64,000 nt of DNA from assembly GCA_046049665.1 (NCBI GenBank), contig JBJOQW010000060.1:1-64000 (forward strand), read 5' to 3'. Source of the DNA: JAAFHS01 sp046049665 (GTDB taxonomy: Bacteria; Pseudomonadota; Alphaproteobacteria; Rhodobacterales; Rhodobacteraceae). The notes beneath the pieces are model-generated. The model worked only from the letters and a program-made list of their open reading frames with translations, was not told the origin of the DNA and made no database searches. Shown here piece by piece: positions 45,816-54,216 of this stretch (positions within the stretch are counted from its first letter, which is position 1; the number at the start of each line of letters is the position of its first letter). Position numbers and translations under genes: made by a program.

Positions 45816-47717
45816 ATGAAAACACTGGATGTCATTACCATTGGCCGGTCATCGGTTGATCTTTACGGCGCGCAGGTGGGCGGGCGGCTGGAGGACATGG
45901 GGTCATTCCAGAAATACGTGGGCGGTAGCCCGACGAACATGGCCACGGGCACGGCACGGCTGGGGCTGCGCTCGGCGCTGATCACGCGGGTGGGTGATGA
46001 GCATATGGGCCGCTTTATCCGCGAGGAGTTGCAGCGCGAAGGGGTGAACACGCAAGGCGTGGTGACAGACCCGGAAAGGCTGACGGCGCTGGTGCTGCTG
46101 GGCATCCGTGATGACAAGCAGTTCCCGCTGATCTTTTACCGCGAAAACTGCGCCGATATGGCGCTGTGCGAAGATGATATTGACGCAGGCTTTATCGCGC
46201 AGGCGCGCGCGGTGGTGGCGACGGGCACGCATCTGAGCCACCCGCGCACGGCGGCGGCGGTGCTGAAAGCGTTGCATCTGGCGCGTGAGAATGGCGCGCA
46301 GACGGCGCTGGACATTGATTACCGGCCGAACCTGTGGGGGCTGTCGGGGCATGGCGACGGGGAAAACCGGTTCATCGAAAGTGCGGCGGTGACGGCGCGG
46401 TTGCAGGAAACGCTTCACCTGTTCGATCTGATCGTGGGCACCGAAGAAGAATTCCACATTGCGGGCGGCACGACCGATACGATGGCGGCGCTGCGGGCGG
46501 TGCGGGCGGTCAGCCGCGCGGTGCTGGTATGCAAGCGCGGACCGATGGGGGCTGCGGCCTTTACGGGTGATATTCCGGCGACCCTTGACGATGGCGAGGC
46601 GGGGCCGGGCTTTCCGATTGAGGTGTTCAACGTGCTGGGCGCGGGTGATGGCTTCATGTCGGGCCTGCTGAAAGGCTGGCTGGATGGTGAGGCATGGCCG
46701 GTAGCACTGACCTACGCCAATGCCTGCGGGGCCTTTGCCGTATCGCGCCACGGCTGCACGCCGGCCTACCCAAGCTGGGAAGAGCTGCAGTTCTTCCTGA
46801 AGCGCGGGGTGCAAACACCCGCCTTGCGCCATGATACGGCGTTGGAGCAGATCCATTGGTCCACCAACCGGCGCAAGCAATGGCAAACGGTGCGCGCCTT
46901 TGCCTTTGATCACCGTGCGCAGCTGGAGGATATTGCCGGGGCAACACCTGCGCGGATTGCCGCGTTCAAGAACCTTTGTCTGGATGCGACACTGGCTGTG
47001 GCGCAGGAGCGCGACGGCTATGGTCTTTTGTGCGACAACCGCCTTGGGCGCGGGGCCTTGCACCGGGCGGCGGGGCAGGGCTTGTGGATCGGGCGGCCGG
47101 TGGAATGGCCGGGATCACGGCCTTTGATGCTGGAGCCGGAACTGGGCCCGGATTTCGGGGGGCTGAACGAATGGGCGCTGGAACATGTGGTCAAGGTTCT
47201 GTGCTTTTGCCACCCGGATGATGCGCCTGACATGCAGGCCAAGCAGGAAGATACGATCACACGGCTGTTCCACGCCTGCCGCCGCAACCGCCTTGAAATG
47301 CTGCTGGAGGTGATCCCGTCCAAGGTGGGGCCGGTGGATGACATGACGACGGCCAAGCTGATTTCGCGCTTTTATGACATCGGCATTTACCCCGACTGGT
47401 GGAAGCTGGAGCCGATGCAGACGGATGCCGCATGGGCCGCCACCTGTGATGCCATCAACAGCCGCGATCCGCATACCCAAGGGATTGTGGTGCTGGGGCT
47501 GGGGCAATCTGAGGCGGAACTGGCAAGCGCATTCAAACTTGCGGCCAAGCATCCGCTGGTCAAAGGCTTTGCCGTAGGCCGCACCATTCATGGCAATGTC
47601 GGGCGTGACTGGATGGCGGGGCGCATTGATGATGCGACGGCAGTTGCTAGCATGGCCGAAAACTATCAACGTCTTTGCGACATCTGGGATCACGCCCGCA
47701 CAGGAGTATCAGCATGA
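45816..47717 (+). CDS. iolC: Bifunctional 5-dehydro-2-deoxygluconokinase / phosphogluconate aldolase-like protein
   Basis: 633 residues. About 1-330 is a PfkB sugar kinase: GGSPTNMATGTARLG near the substrate site and NVLGAGDGFMSG with the catalytic Asp near residue 275. It phosphorylates 2-deoxy-5-keto-gluconate. Residues ~335-630 form the DUF2090 domain (FAFDHRAQLEDIAG, VKVLCFCHPDD, EVIPSKVGPVDD), an aldolase-like barrel thought to take the place of IolJ and split the phosphorylated product. It is first structural gene of the cluster and overlaps iolD by four bases. Confidence 0.95.
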   Translation: MKTLDVITIGRSSVDLYGAQVGGRLEDMGSFQKYVGGSPTNMATGTARLGLRSALITRVGDEHMGRFIREELQREGVNTQGVVTDPERLTALVLLGIRDDKQFPLIFYRENCADMALCEDDIDAGFIAQARAVVATGTHLSHPRTAAAVLKALHLARENGAQTALDIDYRPNLWGLSGHGDGENRFIESAAVTARLQETLHLFDLIVGTEEEFHIAGGTTDTMAALRAVRAVSRAVLVCKRGPMGAAAFTGDIPATLDDGEAGPGFPIEVFNVLGAGDGFMSGLLKGWLDGEAWPVALTYANACGAFAVSRHGCTPAYPSWEELQFFLKRGVQTPALRHDTALEQIHWSTNRRKQWQTVRAFAFDHRAQLEDIAGATPARIAAFKNLCLDATLAVAQERDGYGLLCDNRLGRGALHRAAGQGLWIGRPVEWPGSRPLMLEPELGPDFGGLNEWALEHVVKVLCFCHPDDAPDMQAKQEDTITRLFHACRRNRLEMLLEVIPSKVGPVDDMTTAKLISRFYDIGIYPDWWKLEPMQTDAAWAATCDAINSRDPHTQGIVVLGLGQSEAELASAFKLAAKHPLVKGFAVGRTIHGNVGRDWMAGRIDDATAVASMAENYQRLCDIWDHARTGVSA

Positions 47718-49546
47718 GCACTATCCGTCTGACCGCCGCCCAAGCGATGGTGCGCTACCTGACCGCGCAGATGGCCGAGGATGGCAAGCCCTTTATCGCG
47801 GGCTGCTGGGGCATTTTCGGCCATGGCAACGTTGCGGGGCTGGGTGAGGCCTTGTACGGCGTCAAGGACCATTTCCCCACCTACCGCGGGCATAATGAAC
47901 AGACCATGGCGCATACGGCGATTGCCTATGCCAAACAATTGGGCCGGGCACATGCGATGATGGTGACATCGTCAATTGGGCCGGGGGCCTTGAACATGGT
48001 CACGGCGGCGGGTGTGGCGCATGTGAACCGCATTCCGGTGCTGATCGTGCCGGGGGATGCCTTTGCCAACCGGGGGCCGGACCCGGTGCTGCAACAGGTT
48101 GAGGATTTCGGTGATGGCACGACCTGCGTGAACGATGCGTTCAAGCCGGTGAGCCGCTATTATGACCGCATCATGCGGCCGGAACATCTGCTGACGGCAT
48201 TGCCGCGCGCAATGCGGGTGATGACGGACCCGGCGGAATGCGGGCCGGTGACGCTGTCCTTCTGTCAGGATGTGCAGGCCGAGGCCTATGATTACCCGGC
48301 CTCATTCTTTGAACCGCGCGTCTGGCGGCTGCGGCGGGTGCAGCCGGACCCGGTGGAAGTGGCGCGGGTGGCCGAGATGATCAAGGGTGCGAAGAACCCG
48401 GTGATCGTGGCGGGTGGCGGCGTGCATTACAGCTTTGCGACCGATGCCTTGGCGTGGTTCGCGGATCAGTACCAGATTCCGGTGGTGGAAACGCAGGCGG
48501 GCAAATCATCCCTGCCATGGGACCATCCGATGAACCTGGGGCCAGTGGGCGTGACGGGTTCAACAAGTGCCAACACGGCCTGCGGGCAGGCGGATGTGGT
48601 GATCGGGGTCGGCACGCGGTTTCAGGATTTTACGACAGGGTCCTGGTCACTGTTTTCCCATCCGGGGCGCAAGCTGATCAGCCTGAATGTGGCGGCTTAT
48701 GATGCGGCCAAGCATGGGGCAGAACCTTTGTGCGCTGATGCCTGCGTGGGGCTTGAGGCGCTGTGGAAAGCCATGGGTGAGCACAAGTTCAGCCCTGATG
48801 CGGCGGCCTTGAAGGCCGACTGGTTCAGCAAGGTTGATCCGCTGACGGAAGCGCCCAAGGATGGCAACCAGTTGCCAACGGACATGCAGGTGGTTGGGGC
48901 GGTGCAGCGCGCTGCTGGTCCAGATACGGTGATCATGTCAGCGGCAGGCACCATGCCGGGCGAATTGCACAAGCTGTGGAAGGCGACGCGGCCCATGTCC
49001 TACCACATGGAATACGGGTTTTCCTGCATGGGGTATGAAATTGCAGGGGCGATCGGCATCAAAATGGCGCAGCCAGAGCGCGATGTGGTCTGCATGCTAG
49101 GCGATGGCAGCTATATGATGGCCAATAGCGAATTGGCGACGGCCTGCATGATGGGCACAAAGATCACGCTGGTGATTACGGATAACCGGGGGTTCGGCTG
49201 TATCAACCGCTTGCAGATGCACACGGGCGGGGCGGAATTCAACAACCTGCTGAAGGATGCCTGGCAGGTGAACGCCTCGGCCATTGATTTCCGCGCGCAT
49301 GCGGAATCGATGGGGGCCACGGCGGTGAAAGCGGGAAATATTGCGGAACTTGAAGCGGCACTGGTGCAGGCGAAAGCCGCCAAGGGGCCGTTTGTGGTGG
49401 TGATTGATACTGACCCCTACCCAAGCACGCCTTACGGCGGATCGTGGTGGGAGGTGGGGGTGCCCGAGGTGTCCGTGCGGCCGGCAGTGGTGGCAGCGCA
49501 TGAGAAAGCGCGGGAAAAGAAGCAAAAACAGCAACGTGCTGACTGA
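47714..49546 (+). CDS. iolD: 3D-(3,5/4)-trihydroxycyclohexane-1,2-dione hydrolase
   Basis: Thiamine-diphosphate enzyme that opens the ring of the inositol-derived dione. 610 residues from the ATG at 47714, which overlaps the iolC stop (ATGA). Visible motifs are the glutamate region YRGHNEQTMAHTA, the FAD-site-like middle domain, and the ThDP motif GDGSYMMANSELATACMMGTKI... with GDG at about residue 462 and the closing Asn of ITDN. A Lys/Gln-rich C-terminal tail (EKAREKKQKQQ) is unusual but short. Confidence 0.96.
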   Translation: MSTIRLTAAQAMVRYLTAQMAEDGKPFIAGCWGIFGHGNVAGLGEALYGVKDHFPTYRGHNEQTMAHTAIAYAKQLGRAHAMMVTSSIGPGALNMVTAAGVAHVNRIPVLIVPGDAFANRGPDPVLQQVEDFGDGTTCVNDAFKPVSRYYDRIMRPEHLLTALPRAMRVMTDPAECGPVTLSFCQDVQAEAYDYPASFFEPRVWRLRRVQPDPVEVARVAEMIKGAKNPVIVAGGGVHYSFATDALAWFADQYQIPVVETQAGKSSLPWDHPMNLGPVGVTGSTSANTACGQADVVIGVGTRFQDFTTGSWSLFSHPGRKLISLNVAAYDAAKHGAEPLCADACVGLEALWKAMGEHKFSPDAAALKADWFSKVDPLTEAPKDGNQLPTDMQVVGAVQRAAGPDTVIMSAAGTMPGELHKLWKATRPMSYHMEYGFSCMGYEIAGAIGIKMAQPERDVVCMLGDGSYMMANSELATACMMGTKITLVITDNRGFGCINRLQMHTGGAEFNNLLKDAWQVNASAIDFRAHAESMGATAVKAGNIAELEAALVQAKAAKGPFVVVIDTDPYPSTPYGGSWWEVGVPEVSVRPAVVAAHEKAREKKQKQQRAD

Positions 49547-49561
49547 AGTTAAGGTGAAAAG

Positions 49562-50461
49562 ATGATCCGTTACGGAACCAACCCGATTGCATGGTCAAAC
49601 GATGATGACCAGACGCTGGGCGCGCATATCAGCCTGGAGCAATGTCTGGATGAGTGCGCGAAGATCGGCTTTGATGGTATTGAAAAGGGGCATAAATTCC
49701 CGACAACCGTGGCAGGCCTGAAAGGCGTGCTTGACCCGCGTGGTCTGGCCTTTGTGTCGGGCTGGCATTCGACGAACCTGTTGGTGAATGCGGTTGAGGC
49801 CGAAAAGGCAGCGATGCAGCCGTTTCTGGATGTGCTGAAAGGCATGGGCTGCAAGGTGATCATCGTGTGCGAAACATCAAACGCCATTCATGGCGCGGAT
49901 GATCAGCCGGTCAACAACCGTCCGCATCTGCGGGATGATCAGTGGCGGGCCTTCGGGCAGGGGATCGAGGCCTTGGCGGAATTCAGTGCGGCACAGGGCA
50001 TCACGCTGGTTTACCATCACCACATGGGCACGATTGTGGAAGCCGAATGGGAGATTGACCGCCTGATGGCGGAGACAGGGCCACATACGCATTTGCTGCT
50101 GGATACGGGGCATTGCCATTTTGGCGGCGGTGATCCGGTGCGGCTTGCGAAAAAGCACATGGGCCGCGTGGCGCATATCCATGCCAAGAACGTGCGGCCG
50201 GATGTGATGGCGCAGGTGCGTGAGCAGGGCCTGAGCTTTCTGGAAGGTGTGCGGCGGGGCGTGTTCACCGTGCCGGGCGACGCGGAGGGTGTGGTAGATT
50301 TCCACGGCGTGCTTGAGGTGGCGGCGGCGCATGATTATCAGGGCTGGTTGGTGATCGAGGCGGAACAGGACGCGGCGGTGCGCAACCCGTTGGAATATCA
50401 GGGTATGGGGCTGCGCGCGCTGAAGGCCTTCGCGAAACGGGCAGGTTTGCGCGGGGCGTGA
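49562..50461 (+). CDS. iolE: Myo-inosose-2 dehydratase
   Basis: Dehydrates 2-keto-myo-inositol to the dione used by IolD. 299 residues, AP-endonuclease-2-like TIM barrel. Features are YGTNPIAWSNDDD at the start, the metal-binding stretch VYHHHMGTIVEAEWEID, LLLDTGHCHFGGGDP, HIHAKNVRP and the final Glu in LVIEAEQD. A GTTAAGGTGA site precedes the ATG. It is 15 bases after iolD. Confidence 0.95.
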   Translation: MIRYGTNPIAWSNDDDQTLGAHISLEQCLDECAKIGFDGIEKGHKFPTTVAGLKGVLDPRGLAFVSGWHSTNLLVNAVEAEKAAMQPFLDVLKGMGCKVIIVCETSNAIHGADDQPVNNRPHLRDDQWRAFGQGIEALAEFSAAQGITLVYHHHMGTIVEAEWEIDRLMAETGPHTHLLLDTGHCHFGGGDPVRLAKKHMGRVAHIHAKNVRPDVMAQVREQGLSFLEGVRRGVFTVPGDAEGVVDFHGVLEVAAAHDYQGWLVIEAEQDAAVRNPLEYQGMGLRALKAFAKRAGLRGA

Positions 50462-50500
50462 CGGGCGGATTTGAGTATTTTGCAAAGAGAAAACAAAACG

Positions 50501-51316
50501 ATGGCCGATCTTTTGCGCAAGCCGCTGGGCACCCATGGCAAGGTGCATGACATCAGTGCTGCCGATGCAGGCTGGGGCTATGTAGGCTTTTCGCTTTACC
50601 GGCTGAGTGCGGGGGAAAGCGTGGCGGAAACCACGGGTGACCGCGAGGTGATACTGGTGCTGGTCGAGGGGCACGCGCATATCCACGGGGCGGGGCAGGA
50701 TTGGGGTGTGATGGGCGACCGGATGGATGTGTTTGAAAAGACCCCGCCGCATTGCCTGTATCTGCCGGGGGGGACGGCGTGGAATGCGCAGGCGACAACG
50801 GCCTGCACGCTGGCGGTTTGCACAGCGCCTGCGAAGGGCGGGTACGCGGCGCAGCGCCTTGGGCCGGAAGGAATTGCGCTGACACCAAGGGGGCAGGGGG
50901 CGAACACGCGCCACATCAACAACATCGCGATGGAAGGCCGCGATGTGGCGGGCAGCCTGCTGGTGACCGAAGTCTTCACGCCGGCTGGCAACTGGTCAAG
51001 CTATCCCAGCCACAGGCATGACGAGGATGATTATCCGCGGATGACCTATCTGGAAGAAACCTACTACCACCGCCTGAACCCGGCGCAGGGCTTTGGCATT
51101 CAGCGCGTATACACCGAAGACGGTGCGTTGGACGAAACTATGGCGGTCAAGAACCATGATGTGGTGCTGGTGCCGCGCGGGCATCACCCTTGTGGAGCGC
51201 CCTATGGATACGAGATGTATTACCTGAACGTCATGGCAGGCCCGCGCCGCGCCTGGCGGTTTCAGAACGACCCGGACCATGACTGGATTTACCAACGCGA
51301 TTCAGCTGGCCTGTAG
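50501..51316 (+). CDS. iolB: 5-deoxy-glucuronate isomerase
   Basis: Converts 5-deoxy-glucuronate to 2-deoxy-5-keto-gluconate, the substrate of IolC. 271 residues from the ATG at 50501 (an in-frame TTG at 50471 is unlikely). It is a double-cupin protein with metal ligands in YPSHRHDEDDYPR, EETYYHRL and GHHPCGAPYGYEMYYLN. It is last gene of the cluster. iolG (inositol dehydrogenase), iolA and a transporter are absent from the window and must lie elsewhere. Confidence 0.95.
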   Translation: MADLLRKPLGTHGKVHDISAADAGWGYVGFSLYRLSAGESVAETTGDREVILVLVEGHAHIHGAGQDWGVMGDRMDVFEKTPPHCLYLPGGTAWNAQATTACTLAVCTAPAKGGYAAQRLGPEGIALTPRGQGANTRHINNIAMEGRDVAGSLLVTEVFTPAGNWSSYPSHRHDEDDYPRMTYLEETYYHRLNPAQGFGIQRVYTEDGALDETMAVKNHDVVLVPRGHHPCGAPYGYEMYYLNVMAGPRRAWRFQNDPDHDWIYQRDSAGL

Positions 51317-51348
51317 GGCATTCGTCACAATGGCGCTGCGCCTGTCGT

Positions 51349-51666
51349 TCAATCAGCGGGTCCGGCAAGCCTGACACGCAGGGTGGGGGCGGCGGCTGAA
51401 AGCTCGCGCAGGACAATGCCGCTGTTGGGCAAGACGGGGGTGCGGACCAGCACTTCGCCGCGAAAGCCGAATCGTTCAAGCTGGGACAGCGCATCAACTG
51501 CGTCAAACCCCGGCCCGAACAGCGGCATGATCACAAGGTCTGGCAGAACCTCGCTGATCTTGCGGGCGCTCAACTTTACAAAGGGCATGCTGTGCAGGGC
51601 TGAGTTAGCGGGAAGTTCGCCGCTCTCTGCTCCGTCAATCACAAGAACTGACCGCAGGCCCGCCAT
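51349..51666 (-). CDS. Hypothetical protein, faint response-regulator receiver resemblance
   Basis: 105 residues beginning MAGLRSVLVIDGAESGE. The order strand-LVIDG, then LPDLVIMPLFGPGFDAVDALSQLERFGFRGEVLVRTP, spanning about residues 41-77, recalls a receiver domain without the phosphoacceptor Asp. The same frame upstream of an in-frame TAG (51682-51684) still reads like protein, so the gene may have been longer once. It is divergent from phoR with 220 bases between. No function can be given. Confidence 0.45.
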   Translation of the reverse strand: MAGLRSVLVIDGAESGELPANSALHSMPFVKLSARKISEVLPDLVIMPLFGPGFDAVDALSQLERFGFRGEVLVRTPVLPNSGIVLRELSAAAPTLRVRLAGPAD

Positions 51667-51886
51667 CAGGGCAGCGCCACCCTACGCGCGCAAACGCACT
51701 TCGTCCGCCCCAATGGCGACCGCCGTTTTTGCATCTGTACCTCCCCCGAGGATAAGCCTGTTTCTTGCAAGCCGTTCCGCAGTTTAGCGCGATTCAACTT
51801 CAGGGGGAAATAGCAAAGATTGGATTATACTTTGGGCATAGATTGCACCGGCTGGACAGGCTGACCGGCACCTGCCACACAAAGCC

Positions 51887-52921
51887 ATGGAACACTCGCT
51901 TGCTACATCCCTGATCGCGGCCTTGCCGCAACCGGCCCTGTTTATTGCACAATCGCAAAAGGTTGGCAGTGCCAACGCTGCGGCCATCGCTCTGTTGGGG
52001 CATGGGATGATCGGGCGGCACTTTGCCCTGTCCTTGCGCAATCCGCAGGCGATTGCCGCCATCGAGGAGGCCTTGCAATCGGGGCAGGTGGTGCAGACAC
52101 GGATGACGCAACCGGTTGCCGGGGCCGATGCCACCTACCGCCTGATCGCAAATCCGGTAGCGGGTGACGGGCTATCGGGTGTGCTGTGTCTGTTCGAGGA
52201 TGTGTCGGATGCCGAACAGATCGGGCAAATGCGACGCGAATTCGTGGCCAATGTCAGCCACGAACTGCGCACGCCGCTGACGGCACTTTTGGGCTTCATT
52301 GAAACGTTGCGGGGGGCCGCCAAGGATGACCCGGTGGCGCGCGGGCGGTTTCTGGAAATCATGTCGCGTGAGGCAGGGCGGATGAACCGTCTTGTCAGTG
52401 ATCTGTTGCAGTTGAGCCAGGTCGAGGCGGTTGAAAGGGTGCGCCCGGCAGCACCGGTTGATGTGATGGCCTGCCTGATGTCGACTGTGTCAGCGTTGCG
52501 GCCCCTGTCGGAACGCGCTGCGGCCTCGCTTGAGGTAAGTGGCCCGCCCGGACCGATCATGGTGCCCGGAGATGCGGACCAACTGTTGCAGGTGTTCCAG
52601 AACCTGATCGAAAATGCCCTCAAATATGGCGGGCAGGGCAATGTGCGAGTGAACGTACGACAGGGCGAAGAGCGTGGAATCAGCGGGCCAGCCGTGAGCA
52701 TCGCGGTCAGGGATGAGGGTGAGGGAATCGATCCGATGCATTTGCCGCGCCTGACCGAACGATTCTACCGGGTTGACAGCCACCGGTCGCGCGAACAGGG
52801 GGGCACGGGGCTGGGATTGGCGATTGTGAAACACATTGTTAACCGGCACCGTGGCCGGCTGCGCATTGAATCTGAGCTGGGCCAGGGCAGCACCTTTACG
52901 GTTATCCTGCCGCAAACATAG
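51887..52921 (+). CDS. phoR: Phosphate regulon sensor histidine kinase
   Basis: 344 residues. A PAS-like N-terminal region (about 1-110) is followed by a HisKA domain with phosphoacceptor His125 in ANVSHELRTPLTALLGFIE. The HATPase domain has the N box QNLIENALKYG, the G1 box RDEGEGID and the G2 box GGTGLGLAIVKHI. No membrane segment is evident in this form, so membrane association may depend on PstSCAB/PhoU partners. It opens the Pho cluster, whose regulator phoB is the last gene. A TATACT-like -10 lies near 51826. Confidence 0.92.
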   Translation: MEHSLATSLIAALPQPALFIAQSQKVGSANAAAIALLGHGMIGRHFALSLRNPQAIAAIEEALQSGQVVQTRMTQPVAGADATYRLIANPVAGDGLSGVLCLFEDVSDAEQIGQMRREFVANVSHELRTPLTALLGFIETLRGAAKDDPVARGRFLEIMSREAGRMNRLVSDLLQLSQVEAVERVRPAAPVDVMACLMSTVSALRPLSERAAASLEVSGPPGPIMVPGDADQLLQVFQNLIENALKYGGQGNVRVNVRQGEERGISGPAVSIAVRDEGEGIDPMHLPRLTERFYRVDSHRSREQGGTGLGLAIVKHIVNRHRGRLRIESELGQGSTFTVILPQT

Positions 52922-52981
52922 GGAAATCTGCGTTTTCCGGCCTGTTCCGGTGGCCTGGACAGGCACGGCTTGCAGGGCGTG

Positions 52982-53010
52982 CTGTCATGAAACTGTTACA
53001 AAACTGTCGC
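52982..53010 (+). promoter_or_regulatory. Pho box (PhoB-binding site) of pstS
   Basis: Three direct repeats on an 11-base period: CTGTCAT (52982-52988), CTGTTAC (52993-52999) and CTGTCGC (53004-53010), separated by GAAA and AAAA. This matches the PhoB consensus closely. It is 86 bases before pstS, and an AATAGA-like -10 lies near 53030. Confidence 0.88.
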
Positions 53011-53096
53011 AAAAGCGTGGCGCCGGGTCAATAGACGGGCGGGTGTGTCGTAGTGGTTGCGACAGCGCGTTACACGGACCCTTGCAGGAGCAAACG

Positions 53097-54152
53097 ATGT
53101 CCCTTTTGAAACTTTCCGCTTCTTCGATCGCCATCATGGCTGTCTCGGCCACTGCTGGCATGGCCCGCGATCAGGTGCAGGTCACCGGGTCGTCGACCGT
53201 GCTGCCCTATGCCACCATCGTGGCTGAAGCGTTTGGCGAAAACTTTGAATTCCCATCGCCCGTGGTTGAAGGTGGCGGTTCGGGTGCCGGCCGCAAGAAG
53301 CTGTGCGAAGGCGTTGGCGAAAACACTGTAGACATCGCAAACTCGTCCAGCCGCATTTCGCAGTCAGATATCGATCTGTGCGCCTCCAACGGCGTGACCG
53401 AGATCATGGAAGTGCGCTTTGGCTATGACGGCATCGTGTTCGCCTCGGCCGCTGCCGGCCCGGAATTCGCACTGACGCCTGCTGATGTGTACAACGCTCT
53501 GGGTGCAAATGTGGCCAAGGACGGCGCTCTGGCTGCCAACGCCAGCGCAACCTGGGCTGACGTGAACGCAAGCCTGCCCGCGCAGGACATTCTGGCCTTC
53601 GTTCCGGGCACCAAGCACGGCACGCGCGAAGTGTTCGACACCAAGGTGATCATTGCGGGCTGCAAGGAAACCGGCGCGTTTGATCTGTTCGTGGCGGCCT
53701 CGACCGAGGCGGACGCGGATGCCAAGGAAGATGCAGCCGAAGACGCCTGCATGGAGCTGCGCACGGATGGCAAGTCGGTTGATATCGACGGCGATTACAC
53801 CGAAACGCTGGCCCGTCTGGACGCTGACCCAACCGCCGTTGGCGTGTTCGGCCTGTCGTTCTACCAGAACAACACAGACAAGCTGCGCGTGGCCACGATG
53901 AGCGGTGTGGTGCCATCAACCGAAAGCATCGCTTCGGGCGAATACCCTGTGTCGCGTCCGCTGTACTTCTACGTCAAGAAGGCACATATCGGCGTGATCC
54001 CCGGCCTGAAGGAATACATCGAGTTCTTCGTGTCCGACGATATGGCTGGCCCGGATGGCCCGCTGGCCCAGTATGGCCTGGTGTCCGACCCGGAACTGGC
54101 TGCAACCCAGGCGATGGTTGCTGCAGAAACCCCGATGGGTCCGCTGGAATAA
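53097..54152 (+). CDS. pstS: Phosphate ABC transporter substrate-binding protein
   Basis: Periplasmic phosphate receptor; 351 residues. Signal peptide MSLLKLSASSIAIMAVSATAGMA followed by RDQVQVTGSSTVLPYA, where TGSST is the phosphate-binding loop. GGGSGAGRKKLCEG and the SSRISQSDIDLC stretch follow. The chosen ATG has AGGAG six bases upstream; the frame is open to 52836 within phoR, which is not coding here. A strong hairpin after the stop, before pstC, should raise PstS relative to the permease. Confidence 0.96.
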   Translation: MSLLKLSASSIAIMAVSATAGMARDQVQVTGSSTVLPYATIVAEAFGENFEFPSPVVEGGGSGAGRKKLCEGVGENTVDIANSSSRISQSDIDLCASNGVTEIMEVRFGYDGIVFASAAAGPEFALTPADVYNALGANVAKDGALAANASATWADVNASLPAQDILAFVPGTKHGTREVFDTKVIIAGCKETGAFDLFVAASTEADADAKEDAAEDACMELRTDGKSVDIDGDYTETLARLDADPTAVGVFGLSFYQNNTDKLRVATMSGVVPSTESIASGEYPVSRPLYFYVKKAHIGVIPGLKEYIEFFVSDDMAGPDGPLAQYGLVSDPELAATQAMVAAETPMGPLE

Positions 54153-54164
54153 GCCACACAATAC

Positions 54165-54192
54165 AGGCGGCCCCCGGTGATGGGGGCCGCCT
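54165..54192 (+). terminator. Intercistronic hairpin between pstS and pstC
   Basis: AGGCGGCCCCC (54165-54175) pairs with GGGGGCCGCCT (54182-54192), a perfect 11-bp GC-rich stem with a 6-base loop and no real T run. It probably protects the pstS mRNA end or partly stops transcription. Confidence 0.75.
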
Positions 54193-54216
54193 GACCTTTC
54201 GGGATTGGGGCGCTTG

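Noticed and set aside
45903..47063. Minus-strand open frame of 386 codons inside iolC
   Set aside because: Shadow frame with Arg/His-rich composition, opposite a well-conserved kinase.
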